Shown: piece by piece, positions 7,223 to 15,209 of the stretch | Position numbering within the stretch: the first letter of the stretch is position 1 | How the letters are laid out: every line of letters begins with the position of its first letter | Made by a program: the position numbers and the translations under genes | Source: Ornithinimicrobium avium | GTDB taxonomy: Bacteria; Actinomycetota; Actinomycetes; Actinomycetales; Dermatophilaceae | Direction of reading: 5' to 3' | DNA length: 64,000 bases | NCBI RefSeq assembly: GCF_003351765.1 | Contig: NZ_CP031229.1 | Span: 1,364,001-1,428,000, forward strand | The notes under the pieces: model-generated | What the model was told of the DNA's origin: nothing | The model's database searches: none | Seen by the model: only the letters and a program-made list of their open reading frames with translations

Positions 7223-9433
7223 TCAGCCGTCGACAGCCAGCACCAGTGGGAGCACGGCCCCGGCCCCGGCGAGGCGCAGCGCGCGGGAGGCGATCGTCAG
7301 GGTCCAGCGCGAGTCCACGACGTCGTCGACCAGCAGGACCGGGCCGCGCGCCGAGGCCAGAGCTTCGCGCAGCTCGGGACCGACGGTGATGCGGTCCCAC
7401 ACGTTGGCCAGCCGGAACGCGCTGTTGCCGCCCGGCTCTCCCACCGGGCCGCCATCGGCGTAGTCCAGCCTGCCGAGCATCGGCAGCCGGCCGATCTGGC
7501 TGATCTGCTCGGCGAGGGAACTGACGACGGCCGGACGGCGGCGCGAGGGCATCGCCACCACGCCGACCGGGCGGGCCGCCCAGTCCCAGCCGGCCAGCAC
7601 CTGCACCACGGCCCGCACGACCTCCGGCGGCACCGGCCGTCCGGGCTGCTCCGCCGCGTCCGGGTCCTCCGGGTCGACGACACGGGTGCCCTCGGCCAGG
7701 GCCGTGCGCAACCGCTGTCCCCAACCCAGGTCGGAGAGCCGGGCCAGGGCACGGCCGGGCTCGGCCTGTTCCTCCGCGGCGATCCGGCCCTTGACGTCGA
7801 CGCCCAGCCTCGGCATGCCGGTCGGCCACTGCGCCCGGGGGTCGACCCGCACGCCGACACCGCCGAGCTGGGTCCGTGCCGCCCCGACCGCCTCGTCCGG
7901 GATCTCGGTCGGGTACCAGACCCCGGCGCAGTTGTCGCACCTCCCGCACGGGCTGGCCGTGGGGTCGTCGAGGGTCTCCTGGAGGAAGGCCATCCGGCAC
8001 TTCGAGGTCTGCTGGTAGGCGACCATCAGCTCGGCCTCGCGCACGCGTGCGTCGGCCACCCGCTGGTAACGCTCACGGTCGTAGACCCAGGGCTGGCCGG
8101 TGCCGACCCACCCGCCCTGGACCTTGTCGACCGCGCCCTCGACGTCGAGCACCTTGAGCAGCAGCTCGAGCCTGGTGCGGCGCACGTCGACCATCGTCTC
8201 CAGCGCGGGCGTGGACAGCGGACGTCGCGCCTCGGCCAGGGCGGTCAGGACGGCGTCCGCCTGGTCCTGGCGGGGCATCGACACCGTCGCGAAGTAGGAC
8301 CAGATGTCCCGGTCCTCCGAGCCGGGCAGGAGCAGCACGTCGGCGCGATCGGTGGCGCGACCGGCACGACCGACCTGCTGGTAGTAGGCCACCGGCGAGC
8401 TCGGCGCGCCCAGATGCACGACGAAGCCGAGGTCGGGCTTGTCGAAGCCCATGCCGAGGGCGCTGGTCGCCACGAGCGCCTTGACCTGGTTCTCCCTGAG
8501 CGCGGTCTCCAGACGTTCGCGCTCCTCGGGGTCGGTGCGCCCCGTGTAGGCCGCTACCTCGTGCCCCGCGGTCCGTAGCGCCTCGGCGACGTCCTCGGCG
8601 GCGGCCACCGTCAGGCAGTAGACGATGCCGCTGCCCGGCAGATCGGTCAGGTGGGCGACGATCCAGCCCAGCCGTTGCTCCGGGGTGAGCCGGGGCAGCA
8701 CGCCCAGGCGCAGTGAGGCCCGCGCCAACGGACCACGGACGGTGCGCACGACCGCACCCCCGACGCCGAGCTGCTCGACGACGTCCTCGACGACCCGCTC
8801 GTTGGCGGTGGCCGTCGTCGCCAGGACCGGCGTGCCCTCCGGGAGCGCGTCGAGGAGGGTCCGGATACGCCGGTAGTCCGGACGGAAGTCGTGACCCCAG
8901 TCGCTGATGCAGTGCGCCTCGTCGACGACCAGAAGCCCGCAGCGGGCCGCGAGGTCGGGCAGCTGCTCCTCGCGGAAGCGCGGGTTGTTGAGCCGCTCCG
9001 GACTGACCAGGAGGACGTCGACCTCGTCGGCCGCCAGGGCCGCCCGCACGGTGTCCCACTCGGTGGCGTTGGCCGAGTTCATCGTCACCGCCCGGACGCC
9101 GGCCCGGGCGGCCGCGGCGATCTGGTCGCGCATCAGGGCCAGCAGGGGGGAGACGATGATCGTGGGTCCGGCGTGCTGGGCCCGCCGCAACGCGGTCGCC
9201 ACGAAGTAGACCGCGGACTTGCCCCACCCGGTGCGCTGCACGACGAGCACCCGCGAGCGCTCCTGCACCAGGGCGAGCACGGCGTCGAGCTGCCCGTCCC
9301 GGAACTGCGCACCGGGGCTGCCGACCAGGCGGCGCAACGCGTCGTGGGCCGTGGCCACCAGCGTCTCGTCGGGGGTGCCGACACCCGCTCCCTCGACCAT
9401 GGTGGCTCCTGCCGGGTCCTCGCTGCGCGTCAT
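7223..9433 (-). CDS. RecQ-family DNA helicase with C-terminal phosphoribosyltransferase-like domain
   Basis: The 736-residue ATP-dependent 3'-5' helicase is an actinobacterial RecQ relative. Walker A is TGWGKS at residues 68-73, and DEAH is at 171-174 within the RecQ signature DEAHCISDWGHDFRP. A helicase C domain contains VGRAGR. A zinc-binding cysteine cluster (KCRMAFL, then CGRCDNC) follows around residue 480-505. The last 180 or so residues hold a phosphoribosyltransferase-type motif, VLLVDDVVDSRWTL. RecQ proteins restart forks and process recombination intermediates; what the extra domain does is unknown. The ATG at 9433 is preferred over a GTG at 9466. The gene is divergent from the uncharacterised gene at 9532. 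Confidence 0.9.
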   Translation of the reverse strand: MTRSEDPAGATMVEGAGVGTPDETLVATAHDALRRLVGSPGAQFRDGQLDAVLALVQERSRVLVVQRTGWGKSAVYFVATALRRAQHAGPTIIVSPLLALMRDQIAAAARAGVRAVTMNSANATEWDTVRAALAADEVDVLLVSPERLNNPRFREEQLPDLAARCGLLVVDEAHCISDWGHDFRPDYRRIRTLLDALPEGTPVLATTATANERVVEDVVEQLGVGGAVVRTVRGPLARASLRLGVLPRLTPEQRLGWIVAHLTDLPGSGIVYCLTVAAAEDVAEALRTAGHEVAAYTGRTDPEERERLETALRENQVKALVATSALGMGFDKPDLGFVVHLGAPSSPVAYYQQVGRAGRATDRADVLLLPGSEDRDIWSYFATVSMPRQDQADAVLTALAEARRPLSTPALETMVDVRRTRLELLLKVLDVEGAVDKVQGGWVGTGQPWVYDRERYQRVADARVREAELMVAYQQTSKCRMAFLQETLDDPTASPCGRCDNCAGVWYPTEIPDEAVGAARTQLGGVGVRVDPRAQWPTGMPRLGVDVKGRIAAEEQAEPGRALARLSDLGWGQRLRTALAEGTRVVDPEDPDAAEQPGRPVPPEVVRAVVQVLAGWDWAARPVGVVAMPSRRRPAVVSSLAEQISQIGRLPMLGRLDYADGGPVGEPGGNSAFRLANVWDRITVGPELREALASARGPVLLVDDVVDSRWTLTIASRALRLAGAGAVLPLVLAVDG

Positions 9434-9531
9434 GCCCCGACCGTAACCGCCTCCTCCGACAACCACGTCGGCACATCCACAGGCGCGCGCCGGGATTGGG
9501 TCTGGCGCTGCGGGTGTGGTGCCATGGAATC

Positions 9532-10074
9532 ATGACCGAGCCCACCTCGATGCCCTTCCAGGACGACGCACGCCGCGACGGGGCACCTCAGGACGACCCC
9601 GGCGTGGCGCCCGAGGAGTCTCTACCCTCCGGCCTGCTCCCCCCGGCCGAGACCGAGACCGACCTGCTCGCCGCACGCGTCGAGGGGCCCGAGGACCACG
9701 AGGGGATGACCGCGCTGTGGCGGGCCACGATGGGCCTGCCCAGCTGGTGGTTCATCGCGGTCGGCGAGGAAGGGCTCGAGTCGCCGGCGGCTGCCGAGAT
9801 CGACGACCAGCTGATGCTGCTGACCTTCACCAACGCCGAGCGGGCCCGGCACTTCGCGGTGCAGAACGGCATGATCCGCGCGGACGAGGACATGCGGGCG
9901 ATCTCGCTGGAGCCGCAGGAAGTCGTGAGCTCCGCCGACGTCTACCTCTCGGCCGAGATCGCCGGGCTCATGTTCGACCCGCACCTGACCGGCTACTTCA
10001 TCTCCACCGAGCAGCTGCCGGTGGTGTGGCAGGCCATTTCCGCCGGCGAGGAGCAGGGCAGCGAACCGGGCTGA
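9532..10074 (+). CDS. Uncharacterised cytosolic protein, 180 residues
   Basis: I do not recognise this protein with confidence. It starts with an acidic, Pro-rich stretch of about 55 residues that is probably disordered. A compact mixed alpha/beta domain follows (about 60-170), with MGLPSWWFIAVGEEG and MLLTFTNAERARHFAVQNG. The layout, a predicted strand followed by TFTNAERA, is reminiscent of SseB-type N-terminal domains, but the match is weak. The ATG at 9532 is the only start close to the conserved part. It is divergent from the recQ-like gene and convergent with the LysM gene. Confidence 0.6.
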   Translation: MTEPTSMPFQDDARRDGAPQDDPGVAPEESLPSGLLPPAETETDLLAARVEGPEDHEGMTALWRATMGLPSWWFIAVGEEGLESPAAAEIDDQLMLLTFTNAERARHFAVQNGMIRADEDMRAISLEPQEVVSSADVYLSAEIAGLMFDPHLTGYFISTEQLPVVWQAISAGEEQGSEPG

Positions 10075-10137
10075 GCGGACCGGACCGCGGCTCTGCGAGC
10101 CGGCGGCAGCCGCATCAGAGAGCGGCCGCCTGCCGCG

Positions 10138-10539
10138 TCAGCGGCCGGGGATCACGAGGGTCTGGCCCGCTGCGATGTCGGTCGTGCTCAGCCGGTTGGC
10201 GCGCTGGATGTCGGTGACGGCCTGGCTCAGCGGAACCTCGGGCAGCTGCTCCGCGGCGAGCTGCGAGAGGGTCATCCCCGGCTCCACGGTCACGGCACTG
10301 CTGGCACCGGCTGGTCCCAGCGCGCTGACGAGGGAGGCCACGGCCAGGACCAGGACGAGCACGACGGTGCTGGTCAGGGTCAGCCGTCCGCGCCGGGTGA
10401 TGCGCAGAGGATCCGTCGTCCCGGCGACCCGCTCGTGCGGAGCGACGACGCGCAGGTGGCCACCCCGACGCCGGGAGGCCGGGACGCCGAACGGCTCGGC
10501 ACCGGCGACGGGGAACAGGTCGACGACTGCTGTGCTCAT
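10138..10539 (-). CDS. LysM membrane protein divergent from lexA (ChiZ/YneA-type SOS cell-division suppressor)
   Basis: The 133-residue protein has a basic cytoplasmic N-terminus, one transmembrane helix at about residues 59-78 (STVVLVLVLAVASLVSAL) and an extracytoplasmic LysM domain. That domain runs from about 88 (VEPGMTLSQLAAEQLP) to TLVIPGR at the end. LysM binds peptidoglycan. The ATG at 10539 follows a perfect AGGAGG six bases upstream. Known relatives next to lexA are YneA of Bacillus and Rv2719c (ChiZ) of Mycobacterium, which slow division during DNA damage. Context and layout suggest the same role. It shares the intergenic SOS box at 10630-10643 with lexA, so LexA probably represses it. 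Confidence 0.75.
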   Translation of the reverse strand: MSTAVVDLFPVAGAEPFGVPASRRRGGHLRVVAPHERVAGTTDPLRITRRGRLTLTSTVVLVLVLAVASLVSALGPAGASSAVTVEPGMTLSQLAAEQLPEVPLSQAVTDIQRANRLSTTDIAAGQTLVIPGR

Positions 10540-10575
10540 GGTGGTCCTCCTCGTGGTCATCAGACGCGTGTGCGA

Positions 10576-10609
10576 TAGCACGTCTGTCCTATGTCTAGCA
10601 CGAGTGTCC
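10576..10609. repeat. Two 14-base direct repeats, 20 bases apart, in the lexA/LysM intergenic region
   Basis: TAGCACGTCTGTCC (10576-10589) and TAGCACGAGTGTCC (10596-10609) differ at two positions and are spaced two helical turns apart. They lie upstream of the LysM gene, where a promoter or activator site would be expected. No known binding protein is assigned. Confidence 0.5.
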
Positions 10610-10629
10610 GGCTTTGTCGACACGCCGAT

Positions 10630-10643
10630 CGAACAGATGTTTG
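10630..10643. promoter_or_regulatory. LexA operator (SOS box)
   Basis: CGAACAGATGTTTG fits the actinobacterial SOS consensus CGAACRNRYGTTYG at every position. It sits between the divergent LysM gene and lexA, so both probably respond to DNA damage and LexA represses its own gene. A plausible lexA -10 (TACGCT) lies downstream near 10663. Confidence 0.9.
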
Positions 10644-10767
10644 CTCGATCCCTCCGTGCGCCGTACGCTGTGTGCATGTCAGGAACTCAATCAGCGACCA
10701 CTGACAAACCCTCTGACCTGGCCTGACGGTCAGGACCTGGCAGCCGGAGGAGACGGGGAAGAAGGAC

Positions 10768-11496
10768 ATGGCAACGATCCACGAGATGCCCGACCGCGAC
10801 GGGGGCGCCAAGCTCACCAACCGTCAGCAGCGCGTGCTGGCGGTCATCCGCGACTCGGTCGACGCCAGGGGCTACCCGCCCAGCCTGCGCGAGATCGGCG
10901 AGGCGGTGGGCCTGACCTCACCCAGCTCGGTCGCCCACCAGCTCAAGATGCTCGAGCGCAAGGGCTTCCTGCGCCGCGACCCCCACCGCCCCCGGGCGAT
11001 CGAGGTCGTCGTGCCCGGGTCCGGCGACGGCGTGGGCTACCGGCGCGCCACCGCGGGCTCGCAGCGCAATGAGCCGGCTGCGGACGCCTACGACGAGACG
11101 GGCATCGGCGACGCCCGTCCCGAGGCGTCCTACGTCCCCGTCGTCGGGCGGATCGCCGCCGGCGGGCCGATCCTGGCCGAGGAGGCCATCGAGGACGTCT
11201 TCCCGCTGCCCCGCCAGATCGTCGGCGAGGGCGAGCTCTTCCTGCTCAAGGTCGTGGGCGACTCGATGGTCGACGCGGCGATCTGCGACGGCGACTGGGT
11301 CGTGGTGCGCCGACAGCCCACTGCGGTCAACGGCGACATCGTCGCCGCGATGCTCGACAACGAGGCGACGGTCAAGACCTACAAGAAGAGCAAGGAGAAG
11401 GTCTGGCTCATGCCGCACAACCCGGCCTACGAGCCGATCGACGGCGACCACGCCGTCGTGCTGGGCAAGGTCACCGCCGTCCTGCGACGCGTCTGA
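10768..11496 (+). CDS. lexA: LexA SOS repressor
   Basis: The 242-residue repressor binds SOS boxes and cleaves itself when RecA filaments form. A winged-helix DNA-binding domain covers residues 15-80 (LTNRQQRVLAVIRDSV, SLREIGEAVGLTSPSSVAHQL). A flexible linker of about 40 residues leads to the cleavage site Ala131-Gly132 in VGRIAAGGP. The catalytic dyad is Ser166 (VGDSM) and Lys203 (ATVKTY). The start has AAGGA four bases upstream and 15 conserved N-terminal residues. A perfect SOS box stands upstream, so it is autoregulated. A bidirectional hairpin at 11554-11579 follows. Confidence 0.97.
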   Translation: MATIHEMPDRDGGAKLTNRQQRVLAVIRDSVDARGYPPSLREIGEAVGLTSPSSVAHQLKMLERKGFLRRDPHRPRAIEVVVPGSGDGVGYRRATAGSQRNEPAADAYDETGIGDARPEASYVPVVGRIAAGGPILAEEAIEDVFPLPRQIVGEGELFLLKVVGDSMVDAAICDGDWVVVRRQPTAVNGDIVAAMLDNEATVKTYKKSKEKVWLMPHNPAYEPIDGDHAVVLGKVTAVLRRV

Positions 11497-11553
11497 CCGG
11501 ACCGACGAGCCTCGTCCGACGCCGGCTGCCACGTGCGTCGGGCGACCCCGCAG

Positions 11554-11579
11554 CGCCGCCCCACTCGACCGGGGCGGCG
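11554..11579. terminator. Bidirectional hairpin between lexA and a PRC-barrel gene
   Basis: Nine-base perfect arms (11554-11562 and 11571-11579) enclose an eight-base loop. Both lexA (ending 11496) and the convergent PRC gene (ending 11621) could terminate here. Confidence 0.65.
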
Positions 11580-11620
11580 TTGTGCTGCCCGGGTGTGCGG
11601 CGTCCGCTGTGCGGACCGGC

Positions 11621-11953
11621 TCAGGCGGAGGGCGCCGGACCGTCGTCGACGACGTAGTACTCGAACAGGTCCTGCTCGTCGTCCTCGGACAGGTGCCCGT
11701 CGCACGGGATGTCGGGGGCGCCCTTGATCATCGCGGTGCTGTAGGGCACCCGGATCTGGGTGTGGACGATCTCGGCGGTGCTCAGCGGGACGAAGACCCG
11801 TCGGCCGCCGAACCACCCGGTCCGCACCGTGACCCAGGCAGGTTCGCCAGTCTTGTTGTCCAGGTAGACCTGGCCCATCGTGCCGACCTTCTCGCCGCCC
11901 TGGTCCACCACCTCGGCGTCGTACAGGGCGTTGAGCTGCTCCTGCGAGATCAC
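11621..11953 (-). CDS. PRC-barrel domain protein, short paralog
   Basis: The 110-residue protein starts SQEQLNALYDAEVVDQGGEKVG and continues VYLDNKTGEPAWVTVRTGWFGGRR. This is a PRC-barrel, a fold used in RNA processing and photosynthetic-membrane proteins, and in many actinobacterial stress proteins of unknown function. The GTG at 11953 has AGGAGG five bases upstream, while a nearby ATG is out of frame. The acidic tail (SEDDEQDLFEYY) follows the barrel. A longer paralog lies 98 bases upstream on the same strand and shares the same start context, so the pair arose by duplication. Confidence 0.8.
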   Translation of the reverse strand: MISQEQLNALYDAEVVDQGGEKVGTMGQVYLDNKTGEPAWVTVRTGWFGGRRVFVPLSTAEIVHTQIRVPYSTAMIKGAPDIPCDGHLSEDDEQDLFEYYVVDDGPAPSA

Positions 11954-12051
11954 GTCATCCTCCTGGTTCCTCGGCCGCCGCTCGCGAGACGGCCAAGGAT
12001 GAGCAGACCACACCTGAGGGCCAGGTGCCAATTCCGTCCCGGCGCCGCGGG

Positions 12052-12558
12052 TCAGGGACGCTCGTGGCGCCGCAGCACGGGCCGCTCCGCGAGTTCGTCG
12101 GGGTCGCCGCGCAGGATGTTGAGCGGGGCGCCGGTCACAGCCTGCTCGGGGGTCAGCGTCCCGTCGCCGACGACGTCCGAGCCCTCCTCGCGCCATACCC
12201 CGGGGCCGTCCCCGCCGAGCGGAGCGTCCGCGCTCTCCTCGCCCTCCTCCAGCGCGTAGTAGCGCCGCAGCTCGGCGACCAGCTCGGGCCCGAGGTGCTC
12301 GTCAGGCTCGACGGTGGGCGCCTCGCGCACCTCCTCGCCGGAGACCGACACGCGCAGACCTTCCTCGGTGCGCTCGGCGCCGGAGAGCGGCACGGGGTGC
12401 TCACGGTGGCCGAACCACCCGGTGTGCACCGCGATCCAGGCCGGCCGACCAGTCCGATCGTCCAGGTAGACCTGGCGCACCGGTCCCAGCCGGTCGCCGT
12501 CGACGCTGCGCACCTCGAGGTCGTAGAGGCCGTCGATCTCTTCCTGCGTCACGTCCAC
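12052..12558 (-). CDS. PRC-barrel domain protein, longer paralog
   Basis: The 168-residue protein has the same N-terminal barrel as its neighbour (TQEEIDGLYDLEV, RQVYLDDRTGRPAWIAVHTGWFG at about residues 30-52). An acidic region rich in Glu follows (LRRYYALEEGEE), and a tail with GTLTPEQAV. GGAGGAG precedes the GTG at 12558 by four to five bases, just as in the short paralog. It lies 61 bases downstream of the sirtuin gene on the same strand, so the three may be cotranscribed. No function is known; the barrel implies protein or RNA contacts. Confidence 0.8.
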   Translation of the reverse strand: MDVTQEEIDGLYDLEVRSVDGDRLGPVRQVYLDDRTGRPAWIAVHTGWFGHREHPVPLSGAERTEEGLRVSVSGEEVREAPTVEPDEHLGPELVAELRRYYALEEGEESADAPLGGDGPGVWREEGSDVVGDGTLTPEQAVTGAPLNILRGDPDELAERPVLRRHERP

Positions 12559-12619
12559 GTCGCTCCTCCAGCCTTCCGGGCGCGCCGGGGGGCGCGCTGC
12601 TCCCCTCATCGCACCACGC

Positions 12620-13513
12620 TCAGCGCGTTGCCGCACCCTCAGCACCGCCGGTATCGACGAGGTCCTCGACCAGGCGGGGCAGGACGTCGTCGAGCAGAGC
12701 GTCCAGCTGCACGGTCGCCTCGGCGTCGCCGCGCGTCCGGCCGCGCGTCACCACGCCCACGGGTATGCCGTCACGCGCGGCCCTGCGCACGAACCGGTAA
12801 CCACTCATCACCTGCAGGGATGAGCCGAGCACCAGGAGCATGTCCGCCCGGCCGGTCACCTCGAACGCCTCCTCGACGACCTCCCGCGGCACCGACCCGC
12901 CGAAGAAGACGACGTCCGGCTTGAGCCGGTCGTGCCCGCAGACCAGGCACCGGGGCGCGCGGAAGGTGCGGACGAGGTCCTCGGGCAGGACCACGTCGCC
13001 GTCGGGTCGCACCTCGGCGACGGTCCCCGGGTCGAAGTCGGGGTTGGCCACTGCCAGCCACGCGTGCACCTGCTCGCGGTCGTAGGTCTCCCCGCAGTCG
13101 AGGCAGACCACCCGGCCGAGGTTGCCGTGCAGCTCGACGACACCGGTGGCGCCGGCGCGCTGGTGCAGCCCGTCGACGTTCTGGGTGATGATGCCCGTGA
13201 CGAGCCCGGCGGCCTGCAGGTCGGCGACCGAGACGTGGGCGGCGTTGGGCCGGGCCGCGTCGAAGCGCTCCCACCCGGTGTAGGCGCGCGCCCAGTAGCG
13301 CTGCCGACCCTGCGCGGAGCCGGCGAACTCTGCGTGCTGCATCGGCTGGACCCGACGCAGGCCGTCGGGTCCGCGGTAGTCCGGGATCCCCGAGGCGGTC
13401 GACATGCCCGCGCCGCTGAGCACCACGACCCCGCCGTCGGCGAGCAGGTCGCGCAGCACGGCATACCGATGCTCGTCCACCGCGGTGCGGGGCGGGAGAT
13501 GGTCGGTTTCCAT
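12620..13513 (-). CDS. Sir2-family NAD-dependent protein deacylase (sirtuin)
   Basis: The 297-residue enzyme removes acyl groups from lysines using NAD. The signatures run in order: GAGMSTASGIPDYR (34-47), TQNVDGLH (109-116) and the catalytic His128 in ELHGN. The zinc cysteines are 136/139 (CLDC) and 188/191 (CLVC), followed by VFFGGSVP and GSSLQV. The ATG at 13513 follows a G-rich site. A strong hairpin at 13584-13618 separates it from the universal stress gene upstream. Two PRC-barrel genes follow in the same direction. Confidence 0.93.
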   Translation of the reverse strand: METDHLPPRTAVDEHRYAVLRDLLADGGVVVLSGAGMSTASGIPDYRGPDGLRRVQPMQHAEFAGSAQGRQRYWARAYTGWERFDAARPNAAHVSVADLQAAGLVTGIITQNVDGLHQRAGATGVVELHGNLGRVVCLDCGETYDREQVHAWLAVANPDFDPGTVAEVRPDGDVVLPEDLVRTFRAPRCLVCGHDRLKPDVVFFGGSVPREVVEEAFEVTGRADMLLVLGSSLQVMSGYRFVRRAARDGIPVGVVTRGRTRGDAEATVQLDALLDDVLPRLVEDLVDTGGAEGAATR

Positions 13514-13583
13514 CCCCCCATCATCCACGCCCGGCCGCCACGGCGCCCCCACGCCCGACCCCGCAGGCACGGTGCCGACGTGC

Positions 13584-13618
13584 GGAAGGGCCGCCGGGAT
13601 GCTCCCGACGGCCCTTCC
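13584..13618. terminator. Hairpin after the universal stress gene
   Basis: Ten-base arms GGAAGGGCCG/CGGCCCTTCC (13584-13593 and 13609-13618) continue after one mismatch into a five-base inner stem. It follows the minus-strand stress gene that ends at 13627. Confidence 0.75.
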
Positions 13619-13626
13619 TTCCGCCC

Positions 13627-14460
13627 TCACAGGACCAAGACCGGGCACTCAGCGTGCTCCACGACCGCGGCCGCGGTGGCCCCACGAGGGACCATGAGCA
13701 CCTCGGCGCCGGAGGCCTGGTCGAGCAGCGCCGCCACCGGGTGACGGTCGGTGGCCAACGCCACCATCTCCAGACCGGGGTATGCCGCGCGCCACGGTCG
13801 CAGCGCCTCCTCCAGACCGCTCTCGGCCCGGTCGGCGTGCTCGGACCAGACCTGCGGGATGGTCCTGCCGATCATCGCCTCGTCGGCCGGGACCGACCAG
13901 GTGGCGACCGCCACGAGCGGACGACCCAGGCGGACCGCCCTGGCTGTCGCCGCGGCCAGTGCCCTGTCGGAGACCGCCTCGACGACCACGGGTGCGGCCG
14001 GCTCGAGCGTTCCCGGGTCCCAGCCGCTGGGGACGATCACCGTGACCGGGCCGTCCGTCTCGTGAGCCAGCCGACGGGCGGTGGACCCCAGGGTCATCTC
14101 CCGGAACCCGCCGGCCCCGCGCCGACCCACGACGAGCATCGGCTCGGCGCCGACGCCCTCGTCCTGCGCGTCCCGGACCTGTTCGCGGGCCGTGCGGACC
14201 AGACCGGCCGCCGGGCCCGACGCGCCGGCGACCCGGGCGACCACCTGCAGGTCCTTGTCGACCTGCAGGGCACCAGCTGTGGCGCGTTCCAGCGTGGCCC
14301 GCGCCGCCGCTCCTCCTACGCCTCCGTCGTCGTGCACCAGCACCAGCGTGGCTGAGGATGACAGCGCCTCCGCGGCCGCCCAGGCGACCGCGGAGGCGTT
14401 GTGCGCCGATCCGTCCACGCCGACCAGCACCGACCCGGAGGCCTGCACCGTGGCGCTCAC
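13627..14460 (-). CDS. Tandem-domain universal stress protein
   Basis: The 277-residue protein has two Usp domains. The first opens with SVLVGVDGSAHNASAVAWAA and has the ATP-binding GRRGAGGFREMTLGSTARRL pattern at about residues 111-130. The second is degenerate: it ends VPRGATAAAVVEHAECPVLVL and lacks the GxxG(S/T) loop. Such proteins bind ATP and help in dormancy or stress. The GTG at 14460 lies seven bases after the DoxX-family gene, so the two are an operon. A hairpin at 13584-13618 ends it. Confidence 0.88.
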   Translation of the reverse strand: MSATVQASGSVLVGVDGSAHNASAVAWAAAEALSSSATLVLVHDDGGVGGAAARATLERATAGALQVDKDLQVVARVAGASGPAAGLVRTAREQVRDAQDEGVGAEPMLVVGRRGAGGFREMTLGSTARRLAHETDGPVTVIVPSGWDPGTLEPAAPVVVEAVSDRALAAATARAVRLGRPLVAVATWSVPADEAMIGRTIPQVWSEHADRAESGLEEALRPWRAAYPGLEMVALATDRHPVAALLDQASGAEVLMVPRGATAAAVVEHAECPVLVL

Positions 14461-14467
14461 GGCGGGC

Positions 14468-15013
14468 TCAGCGCAGCCAGGCCGGGGCGATGCGGGCCCA
14501 CCAGGACCCCATGCCCAGGTAGGACCATGCCGCGGGGATGGTGGCGATGACCACGAGGACGAGCGCTCCGGTGAGGTGGTCGTCGAGGAACGGGTTCGTG
14601 ACCGTCGGCAGGGAAGCCCCGTACATGAACACGTACATCAGCACTCCGGCCAGCGCACCGATCCGGGCGCCCGCACCCAGGATCAGCGTCAGGCCGATCC
14701 CCAGCAGGCCAGCCATGAACAGGAAGTCGACGAGTCCGCTGCCGGCCATCCCGTGGTAGAAGGACGCGAGCGGACCCTCGACGCCGGACAGGTAGCCGGT
14801 GGTGGGAGAGCCGCCGTTGACGACCGCGCGCTCCGCCGGGGTGGCGAAGCCGAAACCGAACAGCTTGTCGACGAAGGCCCACAGGAAGGTGAACCCGAAG
14901 GCGATCCGCAGGACCCCCAGGGCGTAGCCACCCGCGGTCGGTAGAATGTGGTGGTCCTCGTGCGCGACGGTGTCGAGCGTGGGGTCCACGCGGTACTCGG
15001 AACGTGTGGTCAT
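14468..15013 (-). CDS. DoxX/TQO-like integral membrane protein
   Basis: The 181-residue protein has four hydrophobic helices after a hydrophilic N-terminus of about 30 residues: LGVLRIAFGFTFLWAFVDKLF, then segments near FYHGMAGSGLVDFLFMAGLLG, LAGVLMYVFMYGAS and ALVLVVIATIPAAWSYLG. This is the DoxX/thiosulfate:quinone oxidoreductase-like family, whose actinobacterial members act in redox or thiol stress. The ATG at 15013 has AGGAG nine bases upstream. It heads an operon with the universal stress gene and is divergent from a LysR regulator, which may control it. Confidence 0.75.
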   Translation of the reverse strand: MTTRSEYRVDPTLDTVAHEDHHILPTAGGYALGVLRIAFGFTFLWAFVDKLFGFGFATPAERAVVNGGSPTTGYLSGVEGPLASFYHGMAGSGLVDFLFMAGLLGIGLTLILGAGARIGALAGVLMYVFMYGASLPTVTNPFLDDHLTGALVLVVIATIPAAWSYLGMGSWWARIAPAWLR

Positions 15014-15091
15014 CTGAACCATCTCCTTGTCAGTGTTCCTGTTGTTGCTGATACCAGCCTCTCAACTTCCGACGCACCGTAGTAGAGGAGG

Positions 15092-15121
15092 AGGTCCGGA
15101 CCTGGGAGGGACCTTGGTCCC
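15092..15121. promoter_or_regulatory. Two palindromes between the DoxX operon and the LysR gene
   Basis: AGGTCCGGACCT (15092-15103) and GGGACCTTGGTCCC (15108-15121) are perfect dyads sharing GGTCC cores. They lie in the divergent promoter region. They are a reasonable binding site for the adjacent LysR regulator, but this is inference. Confidence 0.45.
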
Positions 15122-15209
15122 GCTCTCGGGGGGACTCTCCCGCCGTGCGCGACGACGCGCTCCCCCTGTGCAGGGACCTCCTCGCGGGCCGACCGGTTAG
15201 GCTCGCGGC

